Source: Algoriphagus machipongonensis
Lineage (GTDB): Bacteria; Bacteroidota; Bacteroidia; Cytophagales; Cyclobacteriaceae
Reading direction: 5' to 3'
NCBI RefSeq assembly: GCF_000166275.1
Contig: NZ_CM001023.1
Coordinates: forward strand, 1,011,001-1,075,000
DNA length: 64,000 nucleotides
Shown here: positions 37,777 through 47,291 of the stretch, one piece after another
Numbering within the stretch: the stretch's first letter is position 1
How the letters are laid out: each line of letters opens with the position of its first letter
The notes under the pieces: generated by a model
Told to the model about the DNA's origin: nothing
What the model saw: the letters and a program-made list of their open reading frames with translations, nothing else
Database searches by the model: none
Position numbers and translations under genes: made by a program

Positions 37777-38685
37777 ATGACAGGTTCCTTTCGAGATTAC
37801 CTGATGCTTCACTTTATCGTCCTGATTTGGGGTTTTACCGCAATTTTGGGTTTGTTGATAAGCTTGCCTGCCATCGAACTGGTTTTTTACAGGACATTGA
37901 TAGCTTCCATAGGAGTAGCATTACTTTTTACGGTAAAAAAGGGAAGCCTGGTATTACCTCCAATTGATATTTTAAAAGTCACTGCCACAGGTGGGATCAT
38001 TGCACTTCACTGGATTCTGTTTTTTTGGTCTGCTAGAGTTTCTACAGCCTCGGTTTGTTTGGCGGGGATGGCTACAACATCCTTATGGACGGCCTTTGTT
38101 GAACCAATTTTTAACAGGTCTAAAATTAAATGGTATGAGGTAGCTTTGGGATTATTGGTAATTTCTGGCTTACTGGTGATTTTTAGCTTCGAGACAGGAT
38201 ATTGGCTTGGATTGCTAATGGCATTAGGCTCAGCCATGTTAGCAGCCATATTCTCAGTCATCAATGGGAAGCTGACCAAAAAACACGGGCCTTACCAAAT
38301 TACCTTTTATGAAATGACGGGAGCTTGTCTCGCATCAGCATTATTCCTTCCGATTTATTCAGTATTGATAGCTGAGGATGGGTTGAAGATGAATTGGGAA
38401 GGCTATGATTGGTTTTGGCTATTTATTTTGGGAGGTGTTTGCACAGTTTATGCATTCTCTGTTTCGGTAGATCTGATGAAGCGGCTAACCGTTTTCTCTA
38501 TCAACCTGACAATTAATCTTGAACCCGTTTATGGGATTGTGTTGGCGGTTTTGATTTTCGGAGAAAGTGAAAAAATGACGCCTCAGTTTTATTTAGGCAC
38601 AGCTATCATTCTGGTGTCAGTGCTATCGTACCCAGTGATCAATTATTTTAATCGCAGAAGAAAACCTGTGCGGCCGCTTGGTTGA
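37777..38685 (+). CDS. EamA/DMT-family transporter
   Basis: A 302-residue membrane protein with ten predicted helices in two EamA repeats. HFIVLIWGFTAILG opens repeat 1, and INLEPVYGIVLAVLIFGE in repeat 2 is a family signature. DMT members export amino acids, nucleosides or other metabolites; the substrate cannot be told. Its ATG immediately follows the lptG stop. Confidence 0.85.
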   Translation: MTGSFRDYLMLHFIVLIWGFTAILGLLISLPAIELVFYRTLIASIGVALLFTVKKGSLVLPPIDILKVTATGGIIALHWILFFWSARVSTASVCLAGMATTSLWTAFVEPIFNRSKIKWYEVALGLLVISGLLVIFSFETGYWLGLLMALGSAMLAAIFSVINGKLTKKHGPYQITFYEMTGACLASALFLPIYSVLIAEDGLKMNWEGYDWFWLFILGGVCTVYAFSVSVDLMKRLTVFSINLTINLEPVYGIVLAVLIFGESEKMTPQFYLGTAIILVSVLSYPVINYFNRRRKPVRPLG

Positions 38686-38689
38686 AATT

Positions 38690-39022
38690 TTATAGTGTTG
38701 TGATGTCTTGTAAGGTGGTTAGAGCTATTTTCAATTCATCACTGGAAATCTCGCCTACTTTTTCGATCAACCTTTTTTTGGATATCGATCGAATATGAAA
38801 AACCAAGAGTTCAGACTCCAGTTTCAGCCCGTTTTTGGTAGATGGTTTCAAAATTGGATTTCCTTGATAGTTTTTGATTTTGGTAGTCAAAGGAGCAGTG
38901 ATAACCACTTGGAGAAATTTATTCATCAAGTTTCCACTTAAGATGACTACCGGTCTTCTTCCAGCTTGTTCCGATCCTACCGATGGATTCAGATCAGACA
39001 TCCAGATCTCACCCTGCTTCAT
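38690..39022 (-). CDS. PemK/MazF-family toxin
   Basis: A 110-residue endoribonuclease-type toxin. It starts MKQGEIWMSDLNPSVGSEQ and has GRRPVVILSG and APLTTK, the beta-barrel signatures of MazF/PemK. Length is typical. It overlaps the antitoxin gene by 14 nt. Members cut mRNA at short motifs; the target sequence is unknown. Confidence 0.9.
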   Translation of the reverse strand: MKQGEIWMSDLNPSVGSEQAGRRPVVILSGNLMNKFLQVVITAPLTTKIKNYQGNPILKPSTKNGLKLESELLVFHIRSISKKRLIEKVGEISSDELKIALTTLQDITTL

Positions 39023-39251
39023 CTTCGATTTGCTTAAGATATGAGTCCATGCCTTCTTCTGCTACCAAAAGTATGTCTTCATCCTGTGCTGCTTGCTTAT
39101 AGGATTTGATGTATTCAGCTCTTTTCAGATGTTCTAGATAAAGGTCAAGCGCATTCTCCATCAATTTATTTTTGGGAAGAGAAAGCTTCTTCGCATAATC
39201 AGCTAGCCTCTGAAGGAGCTCGTCGGGAAGTGTACTAGTGAATGTCGCCAT
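39009..39251 (-). CDS. Ribbon-helix-helix antitoxin partner
   Basis: An 80-residue protein. Residues 1-45 (MATFTSTLPDELLQRLADYA, then KNKLMENALDLYLEHL) form a MetJ/Arc-type ribbon-helix-helix DNA-binding fold. The acidic C-terminus (EDILLVAEEGMDSYLKQIED) is the likely toxin-neutralising tail. It is upstream of and overlapping the toxin gene, as usual, with an operator at its start. Confidence 0.87.
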   Translation of the reverse strand: MATFTSTLPDELLQRLADYAKKLSLPKNKLMENALDLYLEHLKRAEYIKSYKQAAQDEDILLVAEEGMDSYLKQIEDEAG

Positions 39252-39289
39252 TGTATTTCATATTTATGATTTACAAATATAAAATACAA
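39251..39289 (-). promoter_or_regulatory. Palindromic operator/promoter of the toxin-antitoxin pair
   Basis: Inverted 15-bp arms (39251-39265 and 39275-39289) match at 14 of 15 positions with a 9-bp spacer. The right arm overlaps a -7 box (TATATTTG on the minus strand, 39274-39281). This is where the antitoxin-toxin complex would bind for autorepression. Confidence 0.65.
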
Positions 39290-39331
39290 ATTCGTTTTAA
39301 AAATACAATTAACCTATTTATTTCTAGTGAC

Positions 39332-40141
39332 TTAAAGCCTTGCAATAAATTGGAAATAGGAGGAATTCCATTTTATCTTCTCCGGCTTTTGCTCAAAAAG
39401 TCCAAAAACAGTGGAACCTGAGCCGGACATGGAGGCATAAAAAGCTCCCATTTGATAAAGCTGATTTTTGACTTCAGCAATCTCAGGATGATTCTCAAAA
39501 ATACTCGGTTCAAAATCGTTTTTCAATTCTGCTTTCCATCTGGAAGTATCCTTCAAAACCTCTTTCAAAGCAATCTCCGATTTTTTAGGCTTGATACCTG
39601 CATAGGCTTCTTTGGTGCCAATATGAATTCCAGGATTAATGAGTAAAAGGTACTTTCCTTCAAGATTGATAGCTATGTCTTCTAGGATTTCACCTCTTCC
39701 TGTTGCGATTTTAGGTTTGTTTTCAATAAAGAATGGACAATCACTCCCCAATTTCAGAGCGTACTCTTCTAAAAAGAAATCGTCTAGAATCAGATCAAAT
39801 AGATTGTTCATAGTATTCAAAGCAAAAGCAGCGTCTGCTGATCCTCCACCCAATCCTGCACCCATTGGAATGTTTTTATGCAAATGAATTTGAACTTGAG
39901 GAAGGTTTGGGAAATCTTTCTTTAAAAGTTGATATGCTTTATTGATCAGGTTATCCTTTTGATCTCCGGGGATCGGTAGCCCAGTGCTTTGAAAGATGGA
40001 CTTTTTAGGATGTGTGATAATTTCCAATGCATCAAACAAAGGGATGGGGTAAAAGCAGCTCTCTATATTATGGAAGCCGTCACTTCTCTTAGAAGTAATC
40101 TGTAATCCTAGGTTGATTTTAGCGTTTGGAAAGCAAATCAT
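39332..40141 (-). CDS. ispE: 4-diphosphocytidyl-2-C-methyl-D-erythritol kinase
   Basis: A 269-residue GHMP kinase of the MEP isoprenoid pathway. PNAKINLGLQI at the N-terminus, the ATP loop PMGAGLGGGSADA (92-104) and MSGSGSTVFGLF near the C-terminus are all present. I chose ATG 40141 (MICFPNAKIN), since 7 extra residues from 40162 are not conserved. It works in the same pathway as ispH at 18790. Confidence 0.93.
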   Translation of the reverse strand: MICFPNAKINLGLQITSKRSDGFHNIESCFYPIPLFDALEIITHPKKSIFQSTGLPIPGDQKDNLINKAYQLLKKDFPNLPQVQIHLHKNIPMGAGLGGGSADAAFALNTMNNLFDLILDDFFLEEYALKLGSDCPFFIENKPKIATGRGEILEDIAINLEGKYLLLINPGIHIGTKEAYAGIKPKKSEIALKEVLKDTSRWKAELKNDFEPSIFENHPEIAEVKNQLYQMGAFYASMSGSGSTVFGLFEQKPEKIKWNSSYFQFIARL

Positions 40142-40162
40142 GTAGTATGAGGGTTTATCCAA

Positions 40163-40454
40163 AAATAGTGCATAATGATAAAAGCAGACAAAGGTTTTAT
40201 TTTAAAAATCTGTCGAATTAGGCCTTTTATTAAAAAAATGAGAGGTTTTAATTGAATTCATTTGATAAGAGTTAATTTTTTTTGAATTTTTCACGAAATA
40301 TTGAAATCAGTACAAAATTTCGAAAATTGAAAAAATGACAAATCTATTTCCTTAAAAACGGGGTGATAGAGGTGTTTAGCCATATTAAAGTTTAAAAAAT
40401 TTAATTTTACCTATAGAAAATTTCTAGCTATAGGCTTGATGGTAAAATTAAATA
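40163..40454. other. AT-rich intergenic region between divergent ispE and ilvD leader
   Basis: About 290 bp with no coding potential. It must hold the ispE promoter, though no exact TAnnTTTG box is seen on the minus strand. The only clear structure is the nested palindrome at 40399-40453. Confidence 0.6.
40399..40453. repeat. Nested palindrome just upstream of the ilv promoter
   Basis: Perfect 13-bp outer arms (40399-40411 and 40441-40453) enclose a second pair CCTATAG (40410-40416) and CTATAGG (40428-40434). The right end touches the -33 box of the ilv promoter, so it may be a regulator-binding site. Confidence 0.6.
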
Positions 40455-40485
40455 TTGTAAGTCTGAAAATTCGGTTTTAAGTTTG
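40455..40485 (+). promoter_or_regulatory. Promoter of the ilv-leu operon
   Basis: TTG (40455-40457) is followed after 20 bp by TAAGTTTG (40478-40485), a close match to the Bacteroidota consensus. Transcription would begin near 40492, some 35 nt before the leader peptide. Confidence 0.75.
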
Positions 40486-40526
40486 TCATGTAGTTCATAT
40501 CGAATACACAAAAAAACGACATAAAA

Positions 40527-40577
40527 ATGTATCAAGTAGTCATTTTGCTAAGCTTAATTATTCTCATTGGATGTTAA
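40527..40577 (+). CDS. ilv-leu leader peptide, rich in branched-chain residues
   Basis: A 16-codon reading frame, MYQVVILLSLIILIGC, preceded by an A-rich tract that suits Bacteroidota initiation. Ten of 16 residues are Val (2), Leu (4) or Ile (4), exactly the end products of the operon downstream. It ends 3 nt before the first pairing segment of the attenuator, so a ribosome at the stop codon would cover that segment. The composition, position and spacing make it an attenuation leader. A free small membrane peptide is a less likely alternative. Confidence 0.85.
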   Translation: MYQVVILLSLIILIGC

Positions 40578-40579
40578 AG

Positions 40580-40652
40580 GTGAGGCACTAGACTATTTAT
40601 AAAAAACTATACAAATCTTAAGTGCCTCACTAAACCTGAGGCACTTTTTTTT
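40580..40652 (+). promoter_or_regulatory. Transcription attenuator: antiterminator/terminator switch
   Basis: Three segments: 1 = GTGAGGCACT (40580-40589), 2 = AAGTGCCTCAC (40620-40630), 3 = TGAGGCACTT (40637-40646). Segment 2 can pair over 10 bp with 1 (antiterminator) or with 3 (terminator), not both. The 2:3 hairpin has a 7-nt loop and ends in eight T (40645-40652), 10 nt before the ilvD ATG. Confidence 0.88.
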
Positions 40653-40662
40653 ACACTCTATT

Positions 40663-42342
40663 ATGACCCTGAAAAAACACAGTTGGGAAATCAGCGACAA
40701 TTCGGAGCATCCGGCTGGGATGGCTATGTTGTATGCCACCGGAATGAGCGATAAAAAGATGAAACAGCCATTTGTAGGGATAGCGAGTTGCGGCTATGAA
40801 AGTAATCCCTGCAATATGCATTTGAACGACTTTGCCGGTCTGATCAAAGCTTCTTCACAAGAGCAAGATCTGACCGGTTTAGTTTTTAATACCATTGGTA
40901 TTTCTGACGGAACCACGATGGGAACCTTGGGGATGCGTTATTCACTGGTTTCTAGGGAGATAATTGCTGATTCTATAGAGTCTTTTATCATAGGGCATTC
41001 ATTTGATGCTTGTATTTCTGTTGCAGGATGTGACAAGAATATGCCTGGTGCATTGATGGGGATGATCCGTACTAACAGACCTTCTATTTTGGTGTATGGA
41101 GGAACGATAGCCTCTGGACATTATAAGGGAGAAAAGCTAAATATCGTTTCGGCATTTGAAGCCTTTGGAAAGCGAGTGAATGGAAACATTTCTGATGAAG
41201 ATTATGATGGTGTCATCAGAAACGCATGTCCAGGAAAAGGAGCTTGTGGAGGTATGTATACTGCCAATACCATGTCTTCAGCAATTGAAGCGATGGGAAT
41301 GTCATTGCCTTACTCCTCTTCTTATCCGGCAAACTCTCCAGAAAAATTGAGGGAGTGTGGAGAAGTGAATAAATATATGAGAATCCTTTTAGAAAAGGAT
41401 TTGAAACCTAGTGATATCATCACTAGAAAAAGTATTGAAAATGCAGTAACCGTAGCAATTGCCTTAGGTGGTAGTACCAATGCGGTAATGCATATCATTG
41501 CGATCGCCCGAACTGCCGGTGTAGATTTTACCATTGAGGATTTTAAAGCAATCAATGCAAAAACTCCAATGATTGGTGATTTCAAACCTTCTGGAAAATT
41601 CATGATGGAAGACCTTCACGAACAAGGTGGACTTCCTGCCTTTATGAAGTATATGTTGCAGAATGGGTTCATTCATGGAGATTGCTTAACTGTGACTGGA
41701 AAGACGGTTGCAGAAAACCTTGAGAATATTGAACCTGTGACTCCATCGATGGTGAATGTTATTCATCCTTTGGAAACGCCGATAAAAGCAACGGGTCATT
41801 TATGTGTGCTTTCAGGAAATCTTGCTCCAGAAGGAGCGGTTGCCAAAATTACAGGTAAAGAAGGAAGTTCTTTTACAGGACCTGCACATGTTTTTGACTC
41901 AGAGCAGGATGCCAATGATGCTATCAGAGATCATAAAATTGAGAAGGGTGAAGTTATTGTCATTCGAAATATCGGACCCAAAGGTGGTCCAGGAATGCCT
42001 GAAATGTTGAAGCCTACTTCTATGATTATAGGAGCTGGTTTAGGATCAGACGTTGCCTTAATTACTGATGGAAGATTTTCCGGAGGAACACACGGATTTG
42101 TGGTAGGGCACGTTACACCAGAAGCGTTTAGCGGAGGACCTATCGGATTGGTCAGAAATGGAGATATCATCACGATAGATGCTGATAACTTACAGCTGAG
42201 CGTTGCGATTTCTGAAGAGGAGTTTGAAGAAAGAAAGAAAACTTGGAAACGAAAAGAAATTTCTGATTTGCAAGGGACTTTGAAAAAATACAATAAACTT
42301 GTTGCCACTGCATCTGAAGGTTGCGTGACAGATAAATTCTAA
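40663..42342 (+). CDS. ilvD: Dihydroxy-acid dehydratase
   Basis: A 559-residue Fe-S enzyme making 2-keto-isovalerate and 2-keto-3-methylvalerate. Cluster and active-site cysteines are in [11 protein letters not shown] and [18 protein letters not shown], and [21 protein letters not shown] is conserved near the end. It is the first structural gene, 10 nt after the attenuator T-run, and is followed by ilvB after 4 bp. Confidence 0.96.
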   Translation: MTLKKHSWEISDNSEHPAGMAMLYATGMSDKKMKQPFVGIASCGYESNPCNMHLNDFAGLIKASSQEQDLTGLVFNTIGISDGTTMGTLGMRYSLVSREIIADSIESFIIGHSFDACISVAGCDKNMPGALMGMIRTNRPSILVYGGTIASGHYKGEKLNIVSAFEAFGKRVNGNISDEDYDGVIRNACPGKGACGGMYTANTMSSAIEAMGMSLPYSSSYPANSPEKLRECGEVNKYMRILLEKDLKPSDIITRKSIENAVTVAIALGGSTNAVMHIIAIARTAGVDFTIEDFKAINAKTPMIGDFKPSGKFMMEDLHEQGGLPAFMKYMLQNGFIHGDCLTVTGKTVAENLENIEPVTPSMVNVIHPLETPIKATGHLCVLSGNLAPEGAVAKITGKEGSSFTGPAHVFDSEQDANDAIRDHKIEKGEVIVIRNIGPKGGPGMPEMLKPTSMIIGAGLGSDVALITDGRFSGGTHGFVVGHVTPEAFSGGPIGLVRNGDIITIDADNLQLSVAISEEEFEERKKTWKRKEISDLQGTLKKYNKLVATASEGCVTDKF

Positions 42343-42346
42343 GCCT

Positions 42347-44041
42347 ATGAAAGACTTGATGATCCGAGGAGCCGATATCGTAGTCAGAACACTCATAGAG
42401 GAGAATGCCGAAATTATTTTCGGATATCCCGGAGGGGCAATTATGCCAGTGTATGATGCACTATATGATTACCATGATCAAATCAAACACGTCTTAACAC
42501 GCCATGAGCAAGGAGCAATTCATGCTGCTCAGGGCTATGCGAGAGTATCTGGAAAAGTCGGGGTCTGCCTAGCTACTTCCGGTCCTGGAGCAACTAACCT
42601 GATTACTGGTCTAGCAGATGCATTGATTGATAGTACTCCTTTGGTTTGCGTCACTGGACAGGTAGCTTCTCATTTATTGGGGACTGACGCCTTTCAGGAA
42701 ACTGATGTAGTGGGAATGTCTATGCCATGTACCAAGTGGAATATCCAGGTGAGGTCTGTAGATGAGATTGCTCCTGCATTGGCAAAAGCGTTTTTTATTG
42801 CAAGGTCAGGAAGACCAGGGCCAGTACTTGTTGATATTACCAAGGATGCACAAACAGATTTTGGTGAATTTAACTATGTGCCTTGTTTAGGATTCAGATC
42901 CTATAAGACGAAAATCGAGATTAATAAATCAGATATTCAAAAAGCTGCCGAGATGATTGACGCAGCAGAAAGGCCTTATATTTTATTTGGTCAGGGAGTA
43001 GTTTTGGGGAAAGCAGAAGCTGAATTCAAAGCATTCCTGGATAAGACTGGGATACCAGCTGCTTCCACTTTATTAGGTTCAGGAGCTTTATCTCAGGATC
43101 ACCCAAATTATGTTGGGAAACTGGGTATGCATGGCAATTATGCTCCCAATGTATTGACAAATCACTGTGATGTTTTGATAGCTATTGGGATGCGATTTGA
43201 TGACCGGGTGACTGGTGATGTCAAGCGATATGCCAAGCAGGCTAAGATCATCCATTTGGAATTGGATGCTGCAGAAATCAATAAAACTATTCGATGCCAT
43301 CACTCTGTATTGGGAGATTGTAAGGATAGCTTGTCATTATTGACTGAGGCAGTGACTAAAAAGGGTCATGATGAATGGATGGAGCGTTTCAGAGAATTGG
43401 AAAGAGAAGAAAATGAAGCGGTTGTCCAGCATGATATCACTCCTACGAAGGTAGGGTTGACCATGGGTGAAGTCATTCATAATGTCAATCAATACAAAGC
43501 AGATGATGCGATATTGGTAACAGACGTAGGACAGCACCAGATGATCGCCTGGAGATATTTCAATTACAAAAAGTCTAGAACTCAAGTGACTTCTGGTGGA
43601 TTAGGAACGATGGGATTTGCTTTGCCAGCAGCCTTAGGCGCACAGTTATTTGATTACTCTAGACAAGTGATCTGTGTGGTAGGAGATGGAGGAATTCAGA
43701 TGACGATCCAAGAACTTGGAACGATCATGCAAACCAAAGCTCCGGTTAAAATCATTTTGCTGAATAATAATTACCTAGGGATGGTAAGACAATGGCAGCA
43801 GATGTTCTTTGATAAGCGATATTCCTTTACCGAATTGGATAATCCTGAGTTTGTCAAGATTGCCCAGGCTTATGGTATCAAATCACAACGTGTTGATGAT
43901 AGAACGGATCTTAACGAGGCGATAGAAGATATGCTGATTCATGATGGCCCCTATTTCTTGGAGGTAGTCGTGGAAAAAGAAGATAATGTATTCCCAATGA
44001 TAGCAACGGGATGTTCTGTAGAAGAGGTTAGACTTAGTTAA
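42347..44041 (+). CDS. ilvB: Acetolactate synthase large subunit
   Basis: A 564-residue ThDP enzyme making acetolactate or acetohydroxybutyrate. The ThDP glutamate is in FGYPGGAIMP, the FAD-site region LITGLADALIDSTPLVCVTGQ is conserved in two blocks, and the ThDP/Mg motif is GDGGIQMTIQELGT followed by LNNNYLGMVRQWQ. Paired with ilvN 9 bp downstream. Confidence 0.96.
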   Translation: MKDLMIRGADIVVRTLIEENAEIIFGYPGGAIMPVYDALYDYHDQIKHVLTRHEQGAIHAAQGYARVSGKVGVCLATSGPGATNLITGLADALIDSTPLVCVTGQVASHLLGTDAFQETDVVGMSMPCTKWNIQVRSVDEIAPALAKAFFIARSGRPGPVLVDITKDAQTDFGEFNYVPCLGFRSYKTKIEINKSDIQKAAEMIDAAERPYILFGQGVVLGKAEAEFKAFLDKTGIPAASTLLGSGALSQDHPNYVGKLGMHGNYAPNVLTNHCDVLIAIGMRFDDRVTGDVKRYAKQAKIIHLELDAAEINKTIRCHHSVLGDCKDSLSLLTEAVTKKGHDEWMERFRELEREENEAVVQHDITPTKVGLTMGEVIHNVNQYKADDAILVTDVGQHQMIAWRYFNYKKSRTQVTSGGLGTMGFALPAALGAQLFDYSRQVICVVGDGGIQMTIQELGTIMQTKAPVKIILLNNNYLGMVRQWQQMFFDKRYSFTELDNPEFVKIAQAYGIKSQRVDDRTDLNEAIEDMLIHDGPYFLEVVVEKEDNVFPMIATGCSVEEVRLS

Positions 44042-44050
44042 TTAAGGCCA

Positions 44051-44551
44051 ATGAAACGTTACACAATTTTTGTGATTACCGAAAATTTCATCGGTATTCT
44101 CAATCGCATCACAATTATCTTCACCAGAAGAGGGATCAATATCGATGCGTTAACTGCCTCTGAAAGCAGAATTGATGGAGTCCATAGAATTACTATTGAG
44201 GTTACCGCAAATGAAGACACGGTAATTCAACTGGTGAATCAGATTGAAAAAGTAATCGATGTAATCAAAGCATTTTATCATGAAGATGAAGGAGTTGTTT
44301 ATCAGGAGATAGCACTCTATAAAATTCCAGTTTCCAGATTGGATGGAGGATTGGAGAAGATCATTCGTCAGCATAATGCCAAGATTATTGCAGCGGAACC
44401 AGATTTTGTAGTCTTAGAGCTTTCGGGACATAAGGAACAAACTCAGGAACTTCTGGAAATATTAAAAGGCTATGGCCTATTGGAATTTGCTCGCTCAGGA
44501 AGAGTGGCTGTTGCCAAAAGGATGCATACCATTGATAGTTACGTCAAATAA
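44051..44551 (+). CDS. ilvN: Acetolactate synthase regulatory subunit
   Basis: A 166-residue protein with an N-terminal ACT domain (residues 1-75: ENFIGILNRITIIFTRRGIN) that binds valine for feedback control, and a C-terminal IlvH-like domain that activates the large subunit. The 165-bp gap to ilvC is the largest but one in the operon and holds a REP-like hairpin. Confidence 0.94.
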   Translation: MKRYTIFVITENFIGILNRITIIFTRRGINIDALTASESRIDGVHRITIEVTANEDTVIQLVNQIEKVIDVIKAFYHEDEGVVYQEIALYKIPVSRLDGGLEKIIRQHNAKIIAAEPDFVVLELSGHKEQTQELLEILKGYGLLEFARSGRVAVAKRMHTIDSYVK

Positions 44552-44666
44552 AAAAAATCAAATCATAAACCTATGTTATCGAGATGGCGAAGAGAATCCT
44601 GTGATTTTCCAAGCTGTGGAGATTTCATGAGAAATTAAACAAATAATAAACTCATGGAATGGATCA

Positions 44667-44687
44667 TTCGGAATTTGTAGTCCGAGT
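44667..44687. repeat. REP-like hairpin between ilvN and ilvC
   Basis: TCGGA (44668-44672) and TCCGA (44681-44685) flank ATTTGTAG. The central ATTTGTA core and the TTCG edge resemble the perfect hairpin at 52031-52051. Confidence 0.5.
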
Positions 44688-44716
44688 AGTTCATTTAAAT
44701 TCAAATTACTAAGCAC

Positions 44717-45760
44717 ATGAAATTAAAATTCGGATCAGTAGAAGAAAATGTAGTTACCAGAGAAGAGTTTCCTTTGGAAAAAGCTAGAGAAGTCCTGAAG
44801 GATGAAGTAATCGCAGTACTAGGTTACGGTGTACAGGGCCCAGGTCAGGCATTAAACTTAAAGGATAACGGCTTCAATGTAATTGTAGGTCAAAGAAAAG
44901 GTTCTAAAACTTGGGACAAGGCTGTTGCTGATGGATGGGTGCCAGGTGAGACTTTGTTTGAATTAGAAGAAGCCTGTGAAAAAGGCACCATTCTACAATA
45001 CCTTCTTTCCGATGCGGGTCAGATTGCCCTTTGGCCAACAGTAAAGAAACACTTAACACCAGGAAAAGCATTGTATTTCTCTCATGGCTTTGGTGTGACA
45101 TATAAAGACAAGACAGGTATTATTCCTCCTGCTGATGTAGATGTAATTTTGGTTGCTCCTAAAGGTTCGGGAACATCTTTGAGAAGAATGTTTGTTGAAG
45201 GAAGAGGGCTTAATTCTTCTTACGCTATTTATCAGGATGCTACTGGGAATGCAAAAGATCGAGTGGTAGCTCTAGGTATTGGTGTAGGATCAGGATATTT
45301 GTTTGAAACAGATTTCTATAGAGAAGTAACTTCAGATTTGACTGGAGAAAGAGGAACTTTGATGGGAGCTATCCAAGGTATTTTTGCTGCACAATATGAA
45401 GTATTGAGAGCAAATGGTCATACTCCTTCTGAAGCGTTCAATGAAACAGTAGAAGAATTGACTCAATCCTTGATGCCATTAGTAGCTGAGAACGGAATGG
45501 ACTGGATGTATGCCAACTGTTCTACCACTGCACAAAGAGGAGCATTGGACTGGTGGAAGCCTTTTAGAGATGCTACAAAGCCAGTATTTGAAGATTTGTA
45601 TAATAGTGTGAAAACTGGTCAAGAAGCACAAAAATCAATCGACTCAAATTCTAAAGAGGATTACAGAGTTAAATTGGAAGCTGAATTGAAAGAATTGAGA
45701 GATTCTGAAATGTGGCAAGCAGGTGCTGTCGTCAGACAATTGAGACCAGAGAACAATTAA
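44717..45760 (+). CDS. ilvC: Ketol-acid reductoisomerase
   Basis: A 347-residue class I-size enzyme that isomerises and reduces acetolactate with NADPH. The nucleotide loop is LGYGVQGPGQALNLKDNG (about 36-53) followed by VGQRKGSKTW, whose Arg and Lys suggest NADPH use. SHGFGVTY and the metal-site helix ETDFYREVTSDLTGERG are present. It follows the only long gap within the ilv half of the operon. Confidence 0.95.
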   Translation: MKLKFGSVEENVVTREEFPLEKAREVLKDEVIAVLGYGVQGPGQALNLKDNGFNVIVGQRKGSKTWDKAVADGWVPGETLFELEEACEKGTILQYLLSDAGQIALWPTVKKHLTPGKALYFSHGFGVTYKDKTGIIPPADVDVILVAPKGSGTSLRRMFVEGRGLNSSYAIYQDATGNAKDRVVALGIGVGSGYLFETDFYREVTSDLTGERGTLMGAIQGIFAAQYEVLRANGHTPSEAFNETVEELTQSLMPLVAENGMDWMYANCSTTAQRGALDWWKPFRDATKPVFEDLYNSVKTGQEAQKSIDSNSKEDYRVKLEAELKELRDSEMWQAGAVVRQLRPENN

Positions 45761-45778
45761 ACCTAAAACCCGATTATA

Positions 45779-47287
45779 ATGAGTGAAAAGCTATGGATAT
45801 TTGACACAACCCTAAGAGATGGGGAGCAAGTTCCTGGATGTCAGTTAAACACCCAGGAAAAGATTGTGGTAGCGAAAGCTTTGGAAGAACTGGGAGTAGA
45901 TATCATCGAAGCCGGCTTTCCAATTTCCAGTCCAGGAGATTTTAATTCTGTGGTGGAAATTTCAAAGGCAGTTTCAAATCCCATCATTTGTGCCCTCTCG
46001 AGAGCCGTTGAGAAAGATATCGAAGTAGCAGCGCAAGCACTCAAGTTTGCCAAAAAAGGACGAATCCATACCGGAATCGGCGTATCACCTTATCATATTC
46101 AATACAAACTAAGGTCAACTCCTGATGATATTATCAGGCGTGGAGTCGCTGCTGTCAAGTACGCAAAAAGGTTTGTAGAAGATGTGGAATTTTACGCAGA
46201 AGATGCCGGTAGGTCTGAACCTGATTTCCTTTGTAAAATTATAGAGGAGGTTATTAAGGCTGGGGCCACTGTGGTTAATATTCCTGATACTACTGGCTAT
46301 TGTTTGCCAGAACAGTATGGTGGGATCGTTGCCAACTTAAAGAATAATGTGCCTAACATTGATAAGGCTATTATTTCTACCCATTGCCATAATGACTTAG
46401 GGATGGCTACTGCCAATACCGTTGCGGGTGTTCAGCAAGGAGCTCGTCAAGTAGAAGTTACAATCAACGGAATCGGTGAGAGAGCTGGAAATACTTCTAT
46501 GGAAGAAGTGGTGATGGCGATTAAATGTCATCAATCTATTCCTGTTCATACGGATATCCAAACTCCAAGAATCTACAAAACAAGTCGATTAGTCTCTAAG
46601 TTGATGAATATGCCCGTACAGCCTAATAAGGCGATTGTGGGAAGAAATGCTTTTGCTCACAGTTCTGGAATTCACCAGGATGGAGTGTTAAAGCATAGAG
46701 AGAACTATGAAATCATTGATCCAAAAGAAGTTGGAGTAGAAGAGTCTTCTATTGTACTGACTGCTAGATCCGGAAGAGCTGCCTTGAAGCATCATTTGGA
46801 TGCCTTAGGAGTAGAATTGGAAGGAGATGCTTTGAGAGAAGTTTACGAAGCATTTTTGATTTTGGCAGATAGCAAAAGAGATATCGGAAGAAAAGATTTG
46901 ATGGGCTTGGTAGGTAAGTATATGGATGAGTCCAACTTTATAGAATTGGGCGAAGTTTCTTACTCTTCCAATGGTGAGATTCAAGCAAAGGTTTCTTTGA
47001 CAATTGGTGAGGAAGCTCATCAGGCTGTTTCCAGTGGGAATGGACCTGTTGATGCAGTTCTGAAAGCGATTGAAAAAATAGTGAAACCTCAAGTGGATCT
47101 AGAAGAATTCCTTATTCAGGCCATCACCCACGGAAGTGATGATGTCGCAAAAGTTCACATGCGACTAATCATGGGAGAAAAGCCTTACTATGGATTTTCG
47201 TCCAATACAGATATTGTCCTTGCCTCCGCTCAGGCATTCGTTGATGCGCTAAACAAAATACCAGTCAAAGAATATACGACTGCATAA
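45779..47287 (+). CDS. leuA: 2-isopropylmalate synthase
   Basis: A 502-residue first enzyme of leucine synthesis. [12 protein letters not shown] is at residues 9-20, the metal-binding [11 protein letters not shown] near 200, NGIGERAGN near 230, and a C-terminal LeuA dimer/regulatory domain (about 380-500) gives leucine feedback. It sits 18 bp after ilvC. Confidence 0.95.
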   Translation: MSEKLWIFDTTLRDGEQVPGCQLNTQEKIVVAKALEELGVDIIEAGFPISSPGDFNSVVEISKAVSNPIICALSRAVEKDIEVAAQALKFAKKGRIHTGIGVSPYHIQYKLRSTPDDIIRRGVAAVKYAKRFVEDVEFYAEDAGRSEPDFLCKIIEEVIKAGATVVNIPDTTGYCLPEQYGGIVANLKNNVPNIDKAIISTHCHNDLGMATANTVAGVQQGARQVEVTINGIGERAGNTSMEEVVMAIKCHQSIPVHTDIQTPRIYKTSRLVSKLMNMPVQPNKAIVGRNAFAHSSGIHQDGVLKHRENYEIIDPKEVGVEESSIVLTARSGRAALKHHLDALGVELEGDALREVYEAFLILADSKRDIGRKDLMGLVGKYMDESNFIELGEVSYSSNGEIQAKVSLTIGEEAHQAVSSGNGPVDAVLKAIEKIVKPQVDLEEFLIQAITHGSDDVAKVHMRLIMGEKPYYGFSSNTDIVLASAQAFVDALNKIPVKEYTTA

Positions 47288-47291
47288 AATC

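Noticed and set aside
40527..40577. The leader frame as a small lipoprotein or membrane peptide, since it ends LIGC like a lipobox
   Set aside because: Nothing follows the Cys but a stop codon, and the branched-chain content plus the attenuator 3 nt downstream explain it better.
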